A DNA stretch of 64,000 bases from Dokdonella_A sp014338185 (GCA_030263295.1 SZOS01000003.1:1-64000), one strand, 5' to 3'; shown: positions 49,078 to 57,514, numbered from the stretch's first letter. Notes: a model not told the origin generated them from the sequence alone. Translations and numbers: made by a program.

Positions 49078-50793
49078 ATGAAGTCCCGCTCCGCACGCCT
49101 GCGGCACATCGCCGTGTTGTTGCTGTTGGTCCCGGCCGCCGTGTCAGCGGCGCTGTTCAAGGTCGGCGCCGATGCCGCCTGCCAGTTCGACTCGATACAG
49201 GCAGCCATCGATGCCGCGGCGGCCAATGGCCCGTCGTTGGACATGGTCGTCGTGGCCGTCAATCAGGCCTACACCGCGCAAGCCCTGCAGATCGATGGCC
49301 ATGACCTGTGGTTGCGTGGCGGCTACGCCAGCTGCGCGGATTCGGCGCCCGCGGCCGGCGCGCGCACCCTGCTGTCGGGAACCGGCAACGGCGGCCAGCC
49401 GGTGCTGCGCATCAACATGGCGGGCACCCGACGCGGCCTTGTCACTGTGTTCGATGTGGAGTTGACCGGCGGCCAAGCCGATGCGGGCGGCGGCATGATC
49501 GCAACTGGCAACCTCCAGCTTGGACTGGACGGGGTGTGGGTGCACGACAACCTGGCCGGCAACGGTGGCGGTGTCTACCTGGCCGGGCAAGCCGCTGGTG
49601 AGCCCCTGGTGGTGCAGACCGAGCCGTCGACCGCGGGCAATGCGACGCTGATCGAGCACAATCACGCGCAGCGCGGTGGCGGCATCTACGTGGCTGATGC
49701 GACCAGTGTTTCGCTGGGTGGTGCGCGCATCGCCGGCAACACCGCCGGCTACGGCGGGGGGATCCACGTGGGCGGTGCCCTGGCCCAGGCCTACGGCAGT
49801 ATGCCCACGGACGGGTCGTCCGGTGCCGGCATCCATGCCAACGAGGCTGACATCGATGGCGGCGGCGTGTATGTGACCGACGCGGCGCGCTTCTACGTGT
49901 CGCGCCATCCCGGCGATCGTGCCTATGAAATCGCCGGCAATCGCGCTGGCCACGACGGTGGCGGCGTGTACGCCGACGCGAATGCGCTCGTGACGCTGAC
50001 CAAGGCGCGCGTGCACGGCAACGTGGCCGGCACGCTGGCGACCGGGCATGGCGGTGGCCTCCATGCCCGTGGTGGCGCCTCGGTGCTGCTGACCGGCGGC
50101 GCACCGGACGATGGCGATGACCGCGCCTGCCTGCATGCCTTGCCGTGTGCGGCCCTGCTGGACAACAGCGCCGACCATGGCGGAGCGGCATACGCCGCTG
50201 CCGGCGGCCACGTCAGCCTCGCGTTCACCGAAATCTCCGGCAACCACGCCGACGCGGGGGCGCTGCTGACGGCCAGCGGCGCGCAAGCTGCGATGACCGT
50301 TGGCTCGTCATTGGTGCACGGCAACTCGGCGAGCGGCGCGCTGCTGCAGGTCGATTCCGATGGCCGCACCGATCTCACCGGCTCCACGCTGGTCGACAAT
50401 GCGGTGGCCAGTGTGCTCGATCTTGCAGCGACACAGTCCTACATCGGCGCGAGCATCCTGCACCAGCCGGCCACACCGATCCTGCTGGCGCACGGCGGTG
50501 TCGCATTGGACCTGCTGTGCGTGATCTCCAGCAGCGAGTTCGGCAGTGGCGTCAGCGGCGATGTGCGCGTGGTCGATCCGCAGTTCGTGGCCGCCGCCGC
50601 GGGCGACTACCGCCTCGCGCCCGGCAGTCCCGCGATCGATGCCTGCGCCCCGTTCACGGGCTACTTTCGTGATTACGCCTTGCGTGAACGCGGCTTTGAC
50701 CAGCCCACGGTGGCCGACAACGGTGGGCCGTACGACATCGGCGCGTGGGAAATGCCGGACTTCGACCTGATCTTCGCCTGGGGCTTCGAATGA
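49078..50793 (+). CDS. Secreted beta-helix protein ending in a Phe-Ala-Trp-Gly-Phe-Glu tail
   Basis: A 571-residue exported protein. The signal peptide is RHIAVLLLLVPAAVSA. The mature protein is a right-handed parallel beta-helix with repeated GGGVY/GGGIY turns (GNGGGVYLAGQAAG, QRGGGIYVADAT, GYGGGIHVGGA, HDGGGVYADAN). The end DNGGPYDIGAWEMPDFDL is followed by IFAWGFE and the stop, so the last residues resemble the motif in two other secreted proteins of the window. GAGGAA precedes the ATG at 49078 by 7 nt. It lies 109 bp after the previous beta-helix gene, and the two are probably co-expressed. Confidence 0.75.
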   Translation: MKSRSARLRHIAVLLLLVPAAVSAALFKVGADAACQFDSIQAAIDAAAANGPSLDMVVVAVNQAYTAQALQIDGHDLWLRGGYASCADSAPAAGARTLLSGTGNGGQPVLRINMAGTRRGLVTVFDVELTGGQADAGGGMIATGNLQLGLDGVWVHDNLAGNGGGVYLAGQAAGEPLVVQTEPSTAGNATLIEHNHAQRGGGIYVADATSVSLGGARIAGNTAGYGGGIHVGGALAQAYGSMPTDGSSGAGIHANEADIDGGGVYVTDAARFYVSRHPGDRAYEIAGNRAGHDGGGVYADANALVTLTKARVHGNVAGTLATGHGGGLHARGGASVLLTGGAPDDGDDRACLHALPCAALLDNSADHGGAAYAAAGGHVSLAFTEISGNHADAGALLTASGAQAAMTVGSSLVHGNSASGALLQVDSDGRTDLTGSTLVDNAVASVLDLAATQSYIGASILHQPATPILLAHGGVALDLLCVISSSEFGSGVSGDVRVVDPQFVAAAAGDYRLAPGSPAIDACAPFTGYFRDYALRERGFDQPTVADNGGPYDIGAWEMPDFDLIFAWGFE

Positions 50794-50829
50794 GGCGTGG
50801 CGCGAGTCGGGCACGCGGACGGCTCACGC

Positions 50830-50857
50830 TTGCCGGCGCGGTCGATGCCGCTACACT
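50830..50857 (+). promoter_or_regulatory. Promoter of the GATase gene, apparently leaderless
   Basis: TTGCCG (50830-50835) and TACACT (50852-50857) are separated by 16 bp. The expected start point is within 1-2 nt of the GTG at 50866. Confidence 0.45.
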
Positions 50858-50865
50858 GCCTGCCC

Positions 50866-51603
50866 GTGCCCATCCCGCTGCAACCCCGCTTCCTCATCGT
50901 GCAGACCGGCAGCACGCTGCCCTCGGTACGCGCGCGACACGGCGATTTCCCCGAGTGGTTCCGCCGCGGGCTGGGCCTGCGCCGTGACGAGGTCGACATC
51001 ATCGCGGTCGACGCCGACGCAGCGCTGCCGGCTGCGGGGCGCCATGCCGGCGTGATCGTGACCGGCTCGCCCGCGATGGTCACCGATGGCCTGGCCTGGA
51101 GCGAGCACACGGCGCGCTGGCTCGTCGCCAGCATCGACGCGGGCAGCACGGTGCTGGGCGTGTGCTACGGCCACCAGTTGCTCGCGCATGCGCTGGGCGG
51201 GCGCGTGGATTACCACCCGAGCGGCCGCGAACTGGGCACCGTGAACATCGAGCGCCTGGCGGATGCAGGCAGCGATGCACTGCTCGACGGCATGCCCGCG
51301 CGGTTCGCGGCCCACGCCTCGCACCAGCAGAGCGTGCTGGAACTGCCGCGCGGGGCCGTGGCGCTGGCTCGCTCGGCGCACGATGCCTGCCAGGCCGTGC
51401 GCTACGCGCCACGTGCCTGGGGCCTGCAGTTCCATCCCGAGTTCAGCGTCGAGATCATGCGCGGCTACGTCACGGCCCGACGCGATGCGCGCCACGGCAA
51501 TTGCGCGCAGCCTTGCTGCGCCGAGGTCGCCTGCGCACCCACGCCGGCGGCGCGGCACCTGCTCAGGCGCTTCCGCACGCTGGTCGAGCACGGCGGGCAC
51601 TGA
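50866..51603 (+). CDS. Class I glutamine amidotransferase-like protein
   Basis: A 245-residue standalone GATase domain. It has the nucleophile motif GVCYGHQLLAHALGG (Cys about 103) and the His motif LQFHPEFS (about 195), with the Glu two residues after the His, so the triad is complete. No synthetase domain is attached; related YfeJ/GuaA-like proteins act on gamma-glutamyl compounds or have unknown partners. The GTG at 50866 was preferred to ATG at 50845 because a TTGCCG/TACACT promoter overlaps the longer version. A Cys-rich insert (HGNCAQPCCAEVACAP) near residue 215 is unusual. Confidence 0.78.
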   Translation: MPIPLQPRFLIVQTGSTLPSVRARHGDFPEWFRRGLGLRRDEVDIIAVDADAALPAAGRHAGVIVTGSPAMVTDGLAWSEHTARWLVASIDAGSTVLGVCYGHQLLAHALGGRVDYHPSGRELGTVNIERLADAGSDALLDGMPARFAAHASHQQSVLELPRGAVALARSAHDACQAVRYAPRAWGLQFHPEFSVEIMRGYVTARRDARHGNCAQPCCAEVACAPTPAARHLLRRFRTLVEHGGH

Positions 51604-51638
51604 GCGCGCCCGCAGCCGGGAAGCGGCCCGCCGGACGT

Positions 51639-52415
51639 TCAGCCGGGCGCCGACGGCGCATCCGGCGTCGTGGCGGCGCCGCGCGTGAGCAGGCGCGCAC
51701 CGACGATACCGACTTCGTAGAGCAGGATCATCGGCACCGCCAGCATGACCTGCGACAGCACATCCGGTGGCGTGAGCACGGCGGCGATCGCGAACGCGGC
51801 CACGATCATGTAGCGCCGGCTCGAACGCAGTTGTTCGATCGTGACCGCATGCATCGCCACCAGCAGGATCAGCACCACCGGCACCTCGAAGCACAGCCCG
51901 AACGCGAAGAACAGGCCGAGCACGAAGCTCAGGTAATGGTTGATGTCGGGCATCACCGCCACGCCCGCGGGCGCGATGTGGGTCATGAACGCAAACACCG
52001 CCGGCAGCACGAAGAAGTACGCGAACGCGCAACCGACGTAGAACAGCAACACCGACAGCACCAGCAGCGGCATCGCCAGGCGCTTTTCGTGGCGGTACAG
52101 GCCGGGCGCGACGAACGCCCACAGCTGGTACAGCACGACCGGCATCGCGATGAACAGCGCGACCCAGAACGCCAGCTTGAGCGGGGTGAAGAACGGCGAG
52201 GCGACCTCGGTCGCGATCATCGCGCCGCCTTGCGGCAGGTGGCTCACCAGCGGCAGCGCGAGCCAGCCATAGAGCTTGTTCGCGAACGGGATCAAGGCCA
52301 GCAACAGCAGCAGCACCGCGGCGATCGCCTTGAGCAGGCGTGCGCGCAATTCCACCAGATGCGAAATCAGCGATTGCTGGCTGTCGTCGATGTCATCGCG
52401 ACCGGCATCACTCAT
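51639..52415 (-). CDS. tatC: Sec-independent translocase subunit TatC
   Basis: A 258-residue, six-helix inner-membrane core of the Tat system, which binds twin-arginine signal peptides with TatB. LISHLVELRARLLKAI opens the first helix, as in other TatC proteins. PLKLAFWVALFIAMPVVLYQLWAFVAPGLY (shortened pattern, with the conserved FVAPGL) and FGLCFEVPVVLILL are also typical. The start at 52415 overlaps the tatB stop by 4 bp. A Ser/Ala/Pro tail ends the protein. Confidence 0.93.
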   Translation of the reverse strand: MSDAGRDDIDDSQQSLISHLVELRARLLKAIAAVLLLLLALIPFANKLYGWLALPLVSHLPQGGAMIATEVASPFFTPLKLAFWVALFIAMPVVLYQLWAFVAPGLYRHEKRLAMPLLVLSVLLFYVGCAFAYFFVLPAVFAFMTHIAPAGVAVMPDINHYLSFVLGLFFAFGLCFEVPVVLILLVAMHAVTIEQLRSSRRYMIVAAFAIAAVLTPPDVLSQVMLAVPMILLYEVGIVGARLLTRGAATTPDAPSAPG

Positions 52416-52720
52416 GGCTGGCGGTGGTCGTTGCCCGGCGCGAGGTTGGCCGCATCCTTGAGCGCGGTCTCGACGCTGCGTGCGGCCTGGCGCAGGTCGG
52501 CATCCACCGCGACATCCTGCTTGAGCTCGTGCATCGACTTGCGCAGATCCTCGGCGGCCAGCTCGCGCTCGATCTCGTTGCGCACGCTGAGCCAGCTCGA
52601 ACGCGCGCGTCGCACCAGCGCGCCGGCCGTGCGCGCCACGCGCGGCAAACGCTCGGGACCGAGCACGATCAGCGCGACGACGCCGACGAGCGCGATTTCA
52701 CTGAAGCCGATGTCGAACAT
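52412..52720 (-). CDS. tatB: Sec-independent translocase subunit TatB
   Basis: A 102-residue TatB. One N-terminal helix (FDIGFSEIALVGVVALIVL) and the hinge GPERLPRVART start an amphipathic helix (LVRRARSSWLSVRNEIERE). The conserved Glu in the membrane segment and the GPERLP turn are as in known TatB. ATG at 52720 is the family start. It lies 19 bp after tatA and overlaps tatC by 4 bp. A mostly helical, acidic C-terminus follows. Confidence 0.92.
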   Translation of the reverse strand: MFDIGFSEIALVGVVALIVLGPERLPRVARTAGALVRRARSSWLSVRNEIERELAAEDLRKSMHELKQDVAVDADLRQAARSVETALKDAANLAPGNDHRQP

Positions 52721-52739
52721 GGCAGCGTGCCGTGCACGC

Positions 52740-52976
52740 TCATTCGGCGCGGTCGGATCTGGGCGCCTCGGCCTTGTTGTGCATCGTGGCCTCGTCGGCC
52801 GGCGCATCGGCCTTGAGGCGAGCCTGCTCGGCCTTGTCCTCGTCCTGCATGCCCTTCTTGAAGCTCTTGATCGCGGCACCGAGGTCCTCGCCGACATTGC
52901 GCAGCTTCTTGGTGCCGAACACCAGCGCGATGATGACGAGCAGGACTAGCCAATGCCAAATGCTGAAACCGCCCAT
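52740..52976 (-). CDS. tatA: Sec-independent translocase subunit TatA
   Basis: A 78-residue TatA. MGGFSIWHWLVLLVIIALV is the single membrane helix, FGTKKLRNVGEDLGAAIK the hinge and amphipathic helix with the FGxxKL motif, followed by an acidic/basic tail. ATG at 52976 gives the canonical MGGFSIWHW; the GTG nine bases upstream is unlikely. It polymerises to form the pore for folded proteins. It follows the SYLF-protein gene by 36 bp, so the tat genes may be partly expressed from that promoter. Confidence 0.93.
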   Translation of the reverse strand: MGGFSIWHWLVLLVIIALVFGTKKLRNVGEDLGAAIKSFKKGMQDEDKAEQARLKADAPADEATMHNKAEAPRSDRAE

Positions 52977-53012
52977 GACAGACACCGATTCTCGTGGGGC
53001 GAACAGGCCCGG

Positions 53013-53693
53013 TTACTTGGCAGTGTACTCTTCGAGCAGGTCGCGGAACTCGACCACGGCATTGGGCACCTGGGTGACCCCGCCATCGAACACGCGCCGC
53101 GCGGTCACGCCCTCGCCGTACACGGCCTGGTTGGCGTCATTGTCGATGCGGATCGCGGTGCCGTCCAGCGCCGCGCCCGCGAACAGGCCGCGTGCGCGCG
53201 AATAGGAGTAGATCTCGGCCTTGAGCTGGGCATCGGTGGCGGCCTGCGCGGTGCGTCCGACCGGGCCGGCCGCGGCCGAGGCATCGGCGCCGAGCGTGAA
53301 CTTGCCGTGCACGATCGATTCCACGCCGCGCTGGGTGCGGAACACCAGCACCACGTCGGTCGATGACACGCCGGCCTGGAAGCCGACGCTGCCGCCGGTC
53401 ATGCTCACGAACACGGGGTTGGACCAGGTGCCGTCGCGCGTCTTGACCGCGATGAGGCCGCTGCCATGGCGGCCACCGACGATGAGGCCGGCCTTGATCA
53501 CATCGGGCACCACGGCGATGGCGTGGGCTTCGCGCAGCAGGTCGTGCGGCAGTGCCTTGTCGGGCGCCTGCATGATTTCCTTGAGCACGCGCACCGCATT
53601 CTCGGCACGCTGGTTCTGTTCCTCGCCCGCGCGAGCGGATGTGCACAGCAGCAGTGACAGCGTGGCGGCAACGGCGAGCAGGACGGGACGCAT
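53013..53693 (-). CDS. Exported SYLF-domain (lipid-binding) protein
   Basis: A 226-residue protein with a signal peptide (RPVLLAVAATLSLLLCTSARA) and a SYLF domain: AVRVLKEIMQAPDKALPHDLL, IAVVPDVIKAGLIVGGRHG, GTWSNPVFVSMTGGSVGFQAG and VVLVFRTQRGVESIV. SYLF domains bind phosphoinositides or other lipids in eukaryotes; the bacterial role is unknown, possibly at the envelope. Two consecutive ATGs occur at 53696 and 53693; GGAG is 6 nt from the second, which was used. The protein ends FRDLLEEYTAK. Confidence 0.82.
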   Translation of the reverse strand: MRPVLLAVAATLSLLLCTSARAGEEQNQRAENAVRVLKEIMQAPDKALPHDLLREAHAIAVVPDVIKAGLIVGGRHGSGLIAVKTRDGTWSNPVFVSMTGGSVGFQAGVSSTDVVLVFRTQRGVESIVHGKFTLGADASAAAGPVGRTAQAATDAQLKAEIYSYSRARGLFAGAALDGTAIRIDNDANQAVYGEGVTARRVFDGGVTQVPNAVVEFRDLLEEYTAK

Positions 53694-53770
53694 CATCGAC
53701 TCCGGACAGGGGTGTGCCGCGACCTTAGCAGGCCGCGCTGAGCGGGCCATGAAGCGGCGTCGCGGCCGGC

Positions 53771-54688
53771 TCAGGCGCTGCGCCGGCGCGCGGCGAATCC
53801 GACCAGCCCGAGCGCCAGCAGCAGCAGCGCCCACGGCGCATCCACCGGCGCCGAATCCAGTGAGCCGAGCGGGTTGGTGCACGGGGCGGGGCCGACCGTG
53901 AAGCCCTTCATGCCCACCTTGCGCAACGACTCCGGCCCGGTGAGCGCGCCGACCATGTGCAACCTGCCCGTGGCCGGGTCGATCGTGGCCAGGTCGCTCC
54001 AGTCCTCGAGCGGGGTGTTGTCGCCTTGCGGCGGCACGTAGTTGAGCGCGGCCCACAGTGTGCCGTGCTCATCGAAGCTCAATGCGACCGAATTGATCCA
54101 CTTGCTGGCTTGCGGCCCGAAATCGCCGATCTTGGTCGCGGCGCCCGAGCGCGGGTTGATGCGGTACAGGGCGTGGTCGCCCTTGGCGCCCGCGCCGTAC
54201 AGCTCGCCCGCGCGCTCGGCCAGGCCGCTGATCGCGACGCCGGTATCGCCGATGCGCGTGGCCGCGCCGCTGTCGGGGTCGACCGAATACAGCGTGCGCA
54301 GCACGCCCGAGCTCAGGTACAGCCCGCCGCCGCAAGTGGCCGTCATGCCCAGGTCGAGCGCGTCGTACTGGCCGCTGCCGCCGTCGATGCCGAGCAGGCC
54401 AATCGGAGTGGCCACGCCGGTTTCCGGATCGATGCGCACGAGCGCCTTGATCGAACTGGCCACCGCGAGCAGGCTGCCGTCGCCCATCGTGGTGAGACCA
54501 CTGATGCCGGCGATGGTCTGGCCGCCATAGCGGCCGGCGACGCCGACTTCGCTTGCGGTGTGGGTCGGCAGCTCGATGCGGTAGAGCGTGTCGAAGGCCT
54601 CGCCGTAGGCGAGCGCGGCCGCCCGCGCCGCGGAGGGTGCGGCGACGGCGAACAGTCCTGCTGCGATGTAGCAGGTCAATGCGCGCAT
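53771..54688 (-). CDS. Exported beta-propeller-like protein with C-terminal sorting-type tail
   Basis: A 305-residue protein with a signal peptide (MRALTCYIAAGLFAVAAPSAARA). Repeats such as GDGSLLAVASSIKALVRIDP, shortened here, ALYRINPRSGAATKIGDFG and DLATIDPATGRLHMVGAL give a beta-propeller pattern. The end is VDAPW, a hydrophobic helix (ALLLLALGLVGFAA) and RRRSA, the layout of PEP-CTERM/exosortase-type and related tails. No sortase-like gene is in the window. It lies 77 bp upstream of the SYLF gene on the same strand. Its ligand is unknown. Confidence 0.7.
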   Translation of the reverse strand: MRALTCYIAAGLFAVAAPSAARAAALAYGEAFDTLYRIELPTHTASEVGVAGRYGGQTIAGISGLTTMGDGSLLAVASSIKALVRIDPETGVATPIGLLGIDGGSGQYDALDLGMTATCGGGLYLSSGVLRTLYSVDPDSGAATRIGDTGVAISGLAERAGELYGAGAKGDHALYRINPRSGAATKIGDFGPQASKWINSVALSFDEHGTLWAALNYVPPQGDNTPLEDWSDLATIDPATGRLHMVGALTGPESLRKVGMKGFTVGPAPCTNPLGSLDSAPVDAPWALLLLALGLVGFAARRRSA

Positions 54689-54843
54689 GGCGGCGTGTTA
54701 TTGTTATGTGTAATCGTCTGCGCCACGGTGGTCCGCGGTCGCGGGCCCAGTCTAGCAGCAAAACCGGGGCGTATTGCCAGCACCCGCCGGGCCGGGCCTG
54801 CCGCCGGCCCCCTTTCCCTTGCCGAGCACGACCCTTCCCGACG

Positions 54844-55956
54844 ATGCCGCGTTACCTAGGACAGTCCGGCTTCCGCCACGGCGAGCAGGCCGCGGCCGCC
54901 GTGCTGCTGGTCAACCTGGGCACGCCCGCGGCCGCCACCACGCGTGGCGTGCGCCGTTATCTGGCCCAGTTCCTGGCCGATCCGCGCATCGTCGAGTGGC
55001 CGCGGTGGGCGTGGTGGCCGATCCTGCACGGCGTGATCCTGCGCCTGCGCCCGGCGCGCTCGGCCGAGCTCTACCGCCGTATCTGGACCGAACAAGGCTC
55101 GCCGCTCGCGCAGGGCATGGATGCGCTCACCGGCAAGCTGCAGGCGGCGCTGCGGGCGCAGCGACCCGGGCCGATCCTCGTGCGCCACGCGATGCGCTAC
55201 GGCCAGCCCGCGATCGGCGCGGTGATGCGCGAACTGGCCCAGGCCGGGGCACGGCGGCTGCTGGTGCTGCCGCTGTTCCCGCAGTATTCGGGCACCACCA
55301 CGGCCTCGGTCATGGATGCGGTGGGTGCGGAGCTGGCGCGCTGGCGCTGGCTGCCGGACCTGCGCTTCGTCGCCGACTACCATGTCGCGCCGCGCTACAT
55401 CGAGGCGCTCGCGCGCAGCGTCGAGGCGCATTGGCAACGCCACGGTCGCGCCGCCAGGCTCGTGGTGTCGTTCCACGGCACCCCGGCGAGCTACCTGCAG
55501 CGCGGCGATCCGTACTTTTGCCAGTGCCAGGCCACCGCGCGGCGCCTGCGTGAACGGCTCGGCCTGGACGAGGACGCGCTGCTCGTATCGTTCCAGTCGC
55601 GCGTGGGTCGCGCGCGCTGGCTGCAGCCCTACACCGACGAGCTGCTGGCCGAGCTGCCACACGATGGCGTGCGCCATGTGCAGGTGTTGTGCCCGGGCTT
55701 CGCGGTGGATTGCCTGGAAACGCTCGAAGAGATCGCGCTGACCAACCATGCGCGCTTCCTGCACGCGGGCGGCGAGCGCCTCGAATACATTCCCGCGCTC
55801 AACGACAGTGCCGATCACGTCGCCGCACTGCTCGACCTGGTGTTGCGCAATGGCGCCGGCTGGCCCGAGTTCGCACCGGATTGGGACGGCGCCGCGGCCG
55901 CCGCGCAGGCACGCGCGGCACGACTGCGCCAGGAACGCCTGCGCGATGGTCGCTGA
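54844..55956 (+). CDS. hemH: Ferrochelatase
   Basis: A 370-residue enzyme inserting Fe2+ into protoporphyrin IX, the last step of haem synthesis, at the inner face of the membrane. It begins AVLLVNLGTPAAATTRGVRRYL, here spanning residues 19-40, with LPLFPQYSGTTTASVMDAV and the catalytic-His motif SFHGTPASYLQRGDPY. CPGFAVDCLETLEEI is the late conserved block. ATG at 54844 gives MPRYLGQSGFRHG, a normal start. The next gene overlaps by 11 bp. Confidence 0.92.
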   Translation: MPRYLGQSGFRHGEQAAAAVLLVNLGTPAAATTRGVRRYLAQFLADPRIVEWPRWAWWPILHGVILRLRPARSAELYRRIWTEQGSPLAQGMDALTGKLQAALRAQRPGPILVRHAMRYGQPAIGAVMRELAQAGARRLLVLPLFPQYSGTTTASVMDAVGAELARWRWLPDLRFVADYHVAPRYIEALARSVEAHWQRHGRAARLVVSFHGTPASYLQRGDPYFCQCQATARRLRERLGLDEDALLVSFQSRVGRARWLQPYTDELLAELPHDGVRHVQVLCPGFAVDCLETLEEIALTNHARFLHAGGERLEYIPALNDSADHVAALLDLVLRNGAGWPEFAPDWDGAAAAAQARAARLRQERLRDGR

Positions 55957-56812
55957 GGAACTGCGGCTCGAACTGGGCCATGGCGTGCTTGCGGGCCTGC
56001 GCTGGGGCGACCCGGCCGCGCCCCCGCTGCTCGCACTGCATGGCTGGCTCGACAATGCCGGCAGCTTCGCCGCGCTCGCGCCGCTGCTGGCCGAGCGCTG
56101 GCACCTCGTCGCGATCGACCTGCGTGGCCACGGCCAGTCCAGCCACATCGCGCCGGGCGCGTGGTACCACTACGTCGACTACTTCGACGATGTGCGCGGC
56201 GCGCTCGATGCGCTGGGCTGGCAGCGCGCCAGCCTGCTCGGCCACTCGCTCGGCGCCGCGCTCGCGGGCCAGTTCGCGGCGATCTACCCCGAACGCGTCG
56301 AGCGCCTGCTGCTGGTCGAAGGACTCGGCCCGCTGACCAGCACGCTCGATGACGCGTTGCCGCGCCTGCGCCAGGCGCTCGACCAGCACGCGGCGTTCGC
56401 GGCGCGGCGACCGCTGCGCGTATACGCGACGCTGGAACAGGCGATCGCGGCGCGGTGCGCCGCCAACGACCTGTCGGAAGCCGCAGCGCGTGCGATCGTC
56501 ACGCGCGGTGTGCGCGAGGTCGCGGGCGGCTGGGTATGGTCGAGTGATCCGCGCCTGACCGTGGTCAGCCCGCAGCGCTACAGCGAAGAAGAAGTGCTGG
56601 CGATGCTGGCCCTCATCCGCGCGCCCGCGTGCCTCGTGCTGGCCGATCCGCCCACCCACTACCTGCCCACCGCGATGATGGATGCGCGTGCCGCGCGCGT
56701 GCCCGACATGCAGGTGGCGCGCCTTCCCGGCAACCACCACCTGCATCTGGAGCATGCCGCCGCGGTTGCGGCGGCGCTGCGCGCGGTGCCGCCCGCGCCC
56801 GCGCAAGCCTGA
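55946..56812 (+). CDS. Alpha/beta-hydrolase fold protein
   Basis: A 288-residue hydrolase. LLALHGWLDNAGSFAALAPLL contains the oxyanion-hole HG, GHSLGAALAGQFA holds the nucleophile Ser, and the catalytic His is probably in RLPGNHHLHLEH. Asp or Glu near LADPPTHY completes the triad. It is close to the Ser-hydrolases often annotated as YbfF/BioH-like, but no motif fixes the substrate. ATG at 55946 overlaps the hemH stop by 11 bp, so translation is probably coupled. It ends 24 bp before a convergent gene. Confidence 0.78.
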   Translation: MVAEELRLELGHGVLAGLRWGDPAAPPLLALHGWLDNAGSFAALAPLLAERWHLVAIDLRGHGQSSHIAPGAWYHYVDYFDDVRGALDALGWQRASLLGHSLGAALAGQFAAIYPERVERLLLVEGLGPLTSTLDDALPRLRQALDQHAAFAARRPLRVYATLEQAIAARCAANDLSEAAARAIVTRGVREVAGGWVWSSDPRLTVVSPQRYSEEEVLAMLALIRAPACLVLADPPTHYLPTAMMDARAARVPDMQVARLPGNHHLHLEHAAAVAAALRAVPPAPAQA

Positions 56813-56835
56813 TCGACTCGCGCGAATGCCGCGCG

Positions 56836-57339
56836 TTACGCGGGGCGCAACCGGAAGTACACCTTCTGGATGACCACGTCCTGGAGGCGATGATCGACGA
56901 ACACGCAGGTGATCTCGATCTCGCCGTTGCCCTTGTCATCCGAAAACGGTGCCGTTTCGCGGACAGTCCCGGTGCCACCCATGGGTGGATTCGGTACCGA
57001 TTTCACGCTTGCGTCGCCATTGGCGACACTGCGCTTGGCGGTATCGGACCCCTGCGAGAGAGGTTGAGTGGTCAGCGGGCCGACGGTCGCCTCCGCGCCA
57101 AGGTCCAGTGGCACGAGCTTGAAGATGCGGCCGGTCTCAGGATCGCGGACTTGCAGGAACAACTGCGACTGGGTGCGAAGCAGCTCAATGCAGCTGCCGT
57201 TGCAGGCAGCCGATTGCAGCGCCGACTCAACGGTTATGTGGTCACTCGCGGCCCGCGCAGGGCTCGATCCAAAAAATCCCAGCAACATTGCGGCAGCAGC
57301 CACCGTGGCCGCGACGAGTGTCGTCCTGAGTGTCGTCAT
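56836..57339 (-). CDS. Small secreted protein of unknown function, 167 residues
   Basis: A protein with a signal peptide (TTLVAATVAAAAMLLGFFGSSPARA) and a mature part of about 135 residues with a Cys pair (ACNGSCIELLRTQ) and a third Cys in EIEITCVFVDHRLQD. The pattern SQLFLQVRDPETGRIFKLVP suggests beta strands; no family was recognised. AAGGAG precedes the ATG at 57339. It looks less GC-rich than its neighbours (more Asn, Lys, Ile), as does the 280-residue protein at 38012-38854, and like that gene it has a poly-G tract in its promoter spacer. The two proteins do not look homologous. Confidence 0.68.
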   Translation of the reverse strand: MTTLRTTLVAATVAAAAMLLGFFGSSPARAASDHITVESALQSAACNGSCIELLRTQSQLFLQVRDPETGRIFKLVPLDLGAEATVGPLTTQPLSQGSDTAKRSVANGDASVKSVPNPPMGGTGTVRETAPFSDDKGNGEIEITCVFVDHRLQDVVIQKVYFRLRPA

Positions 57340-57389
57340 GAGACCTTGCTCCTTGTGTGATGGACATGCGGGACTTACATGCCATCGCG

Positions 57390-57416
57390 AGCCTATCACT
57401 CCCCCCCGCGATGCAA
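57390..57416 (-). promoter_or_regulatory. Promoter with a G7 tract in the -35/-10 spacer
   Basis: On the minus strand TTGCAT (57416-57411) and TAGGCT (57395-57390) are 15 bp apart, and seven G residues (57407-57401) lie between. TG one base before TAGGCT makes an extended -10. One or two added G residues would bring the spacer to 16-17 bp. Confidence 0.42.
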
Positions 57417-57514
57417 GGACATGGCAACGTGCGCTGGTCTCCTGACCGATGAGCGCGTCACATCGTGTAGTGCGGCGCCTGGTCCGCTCGGTGAGATACG
57501 AGACTCTCACGCAC

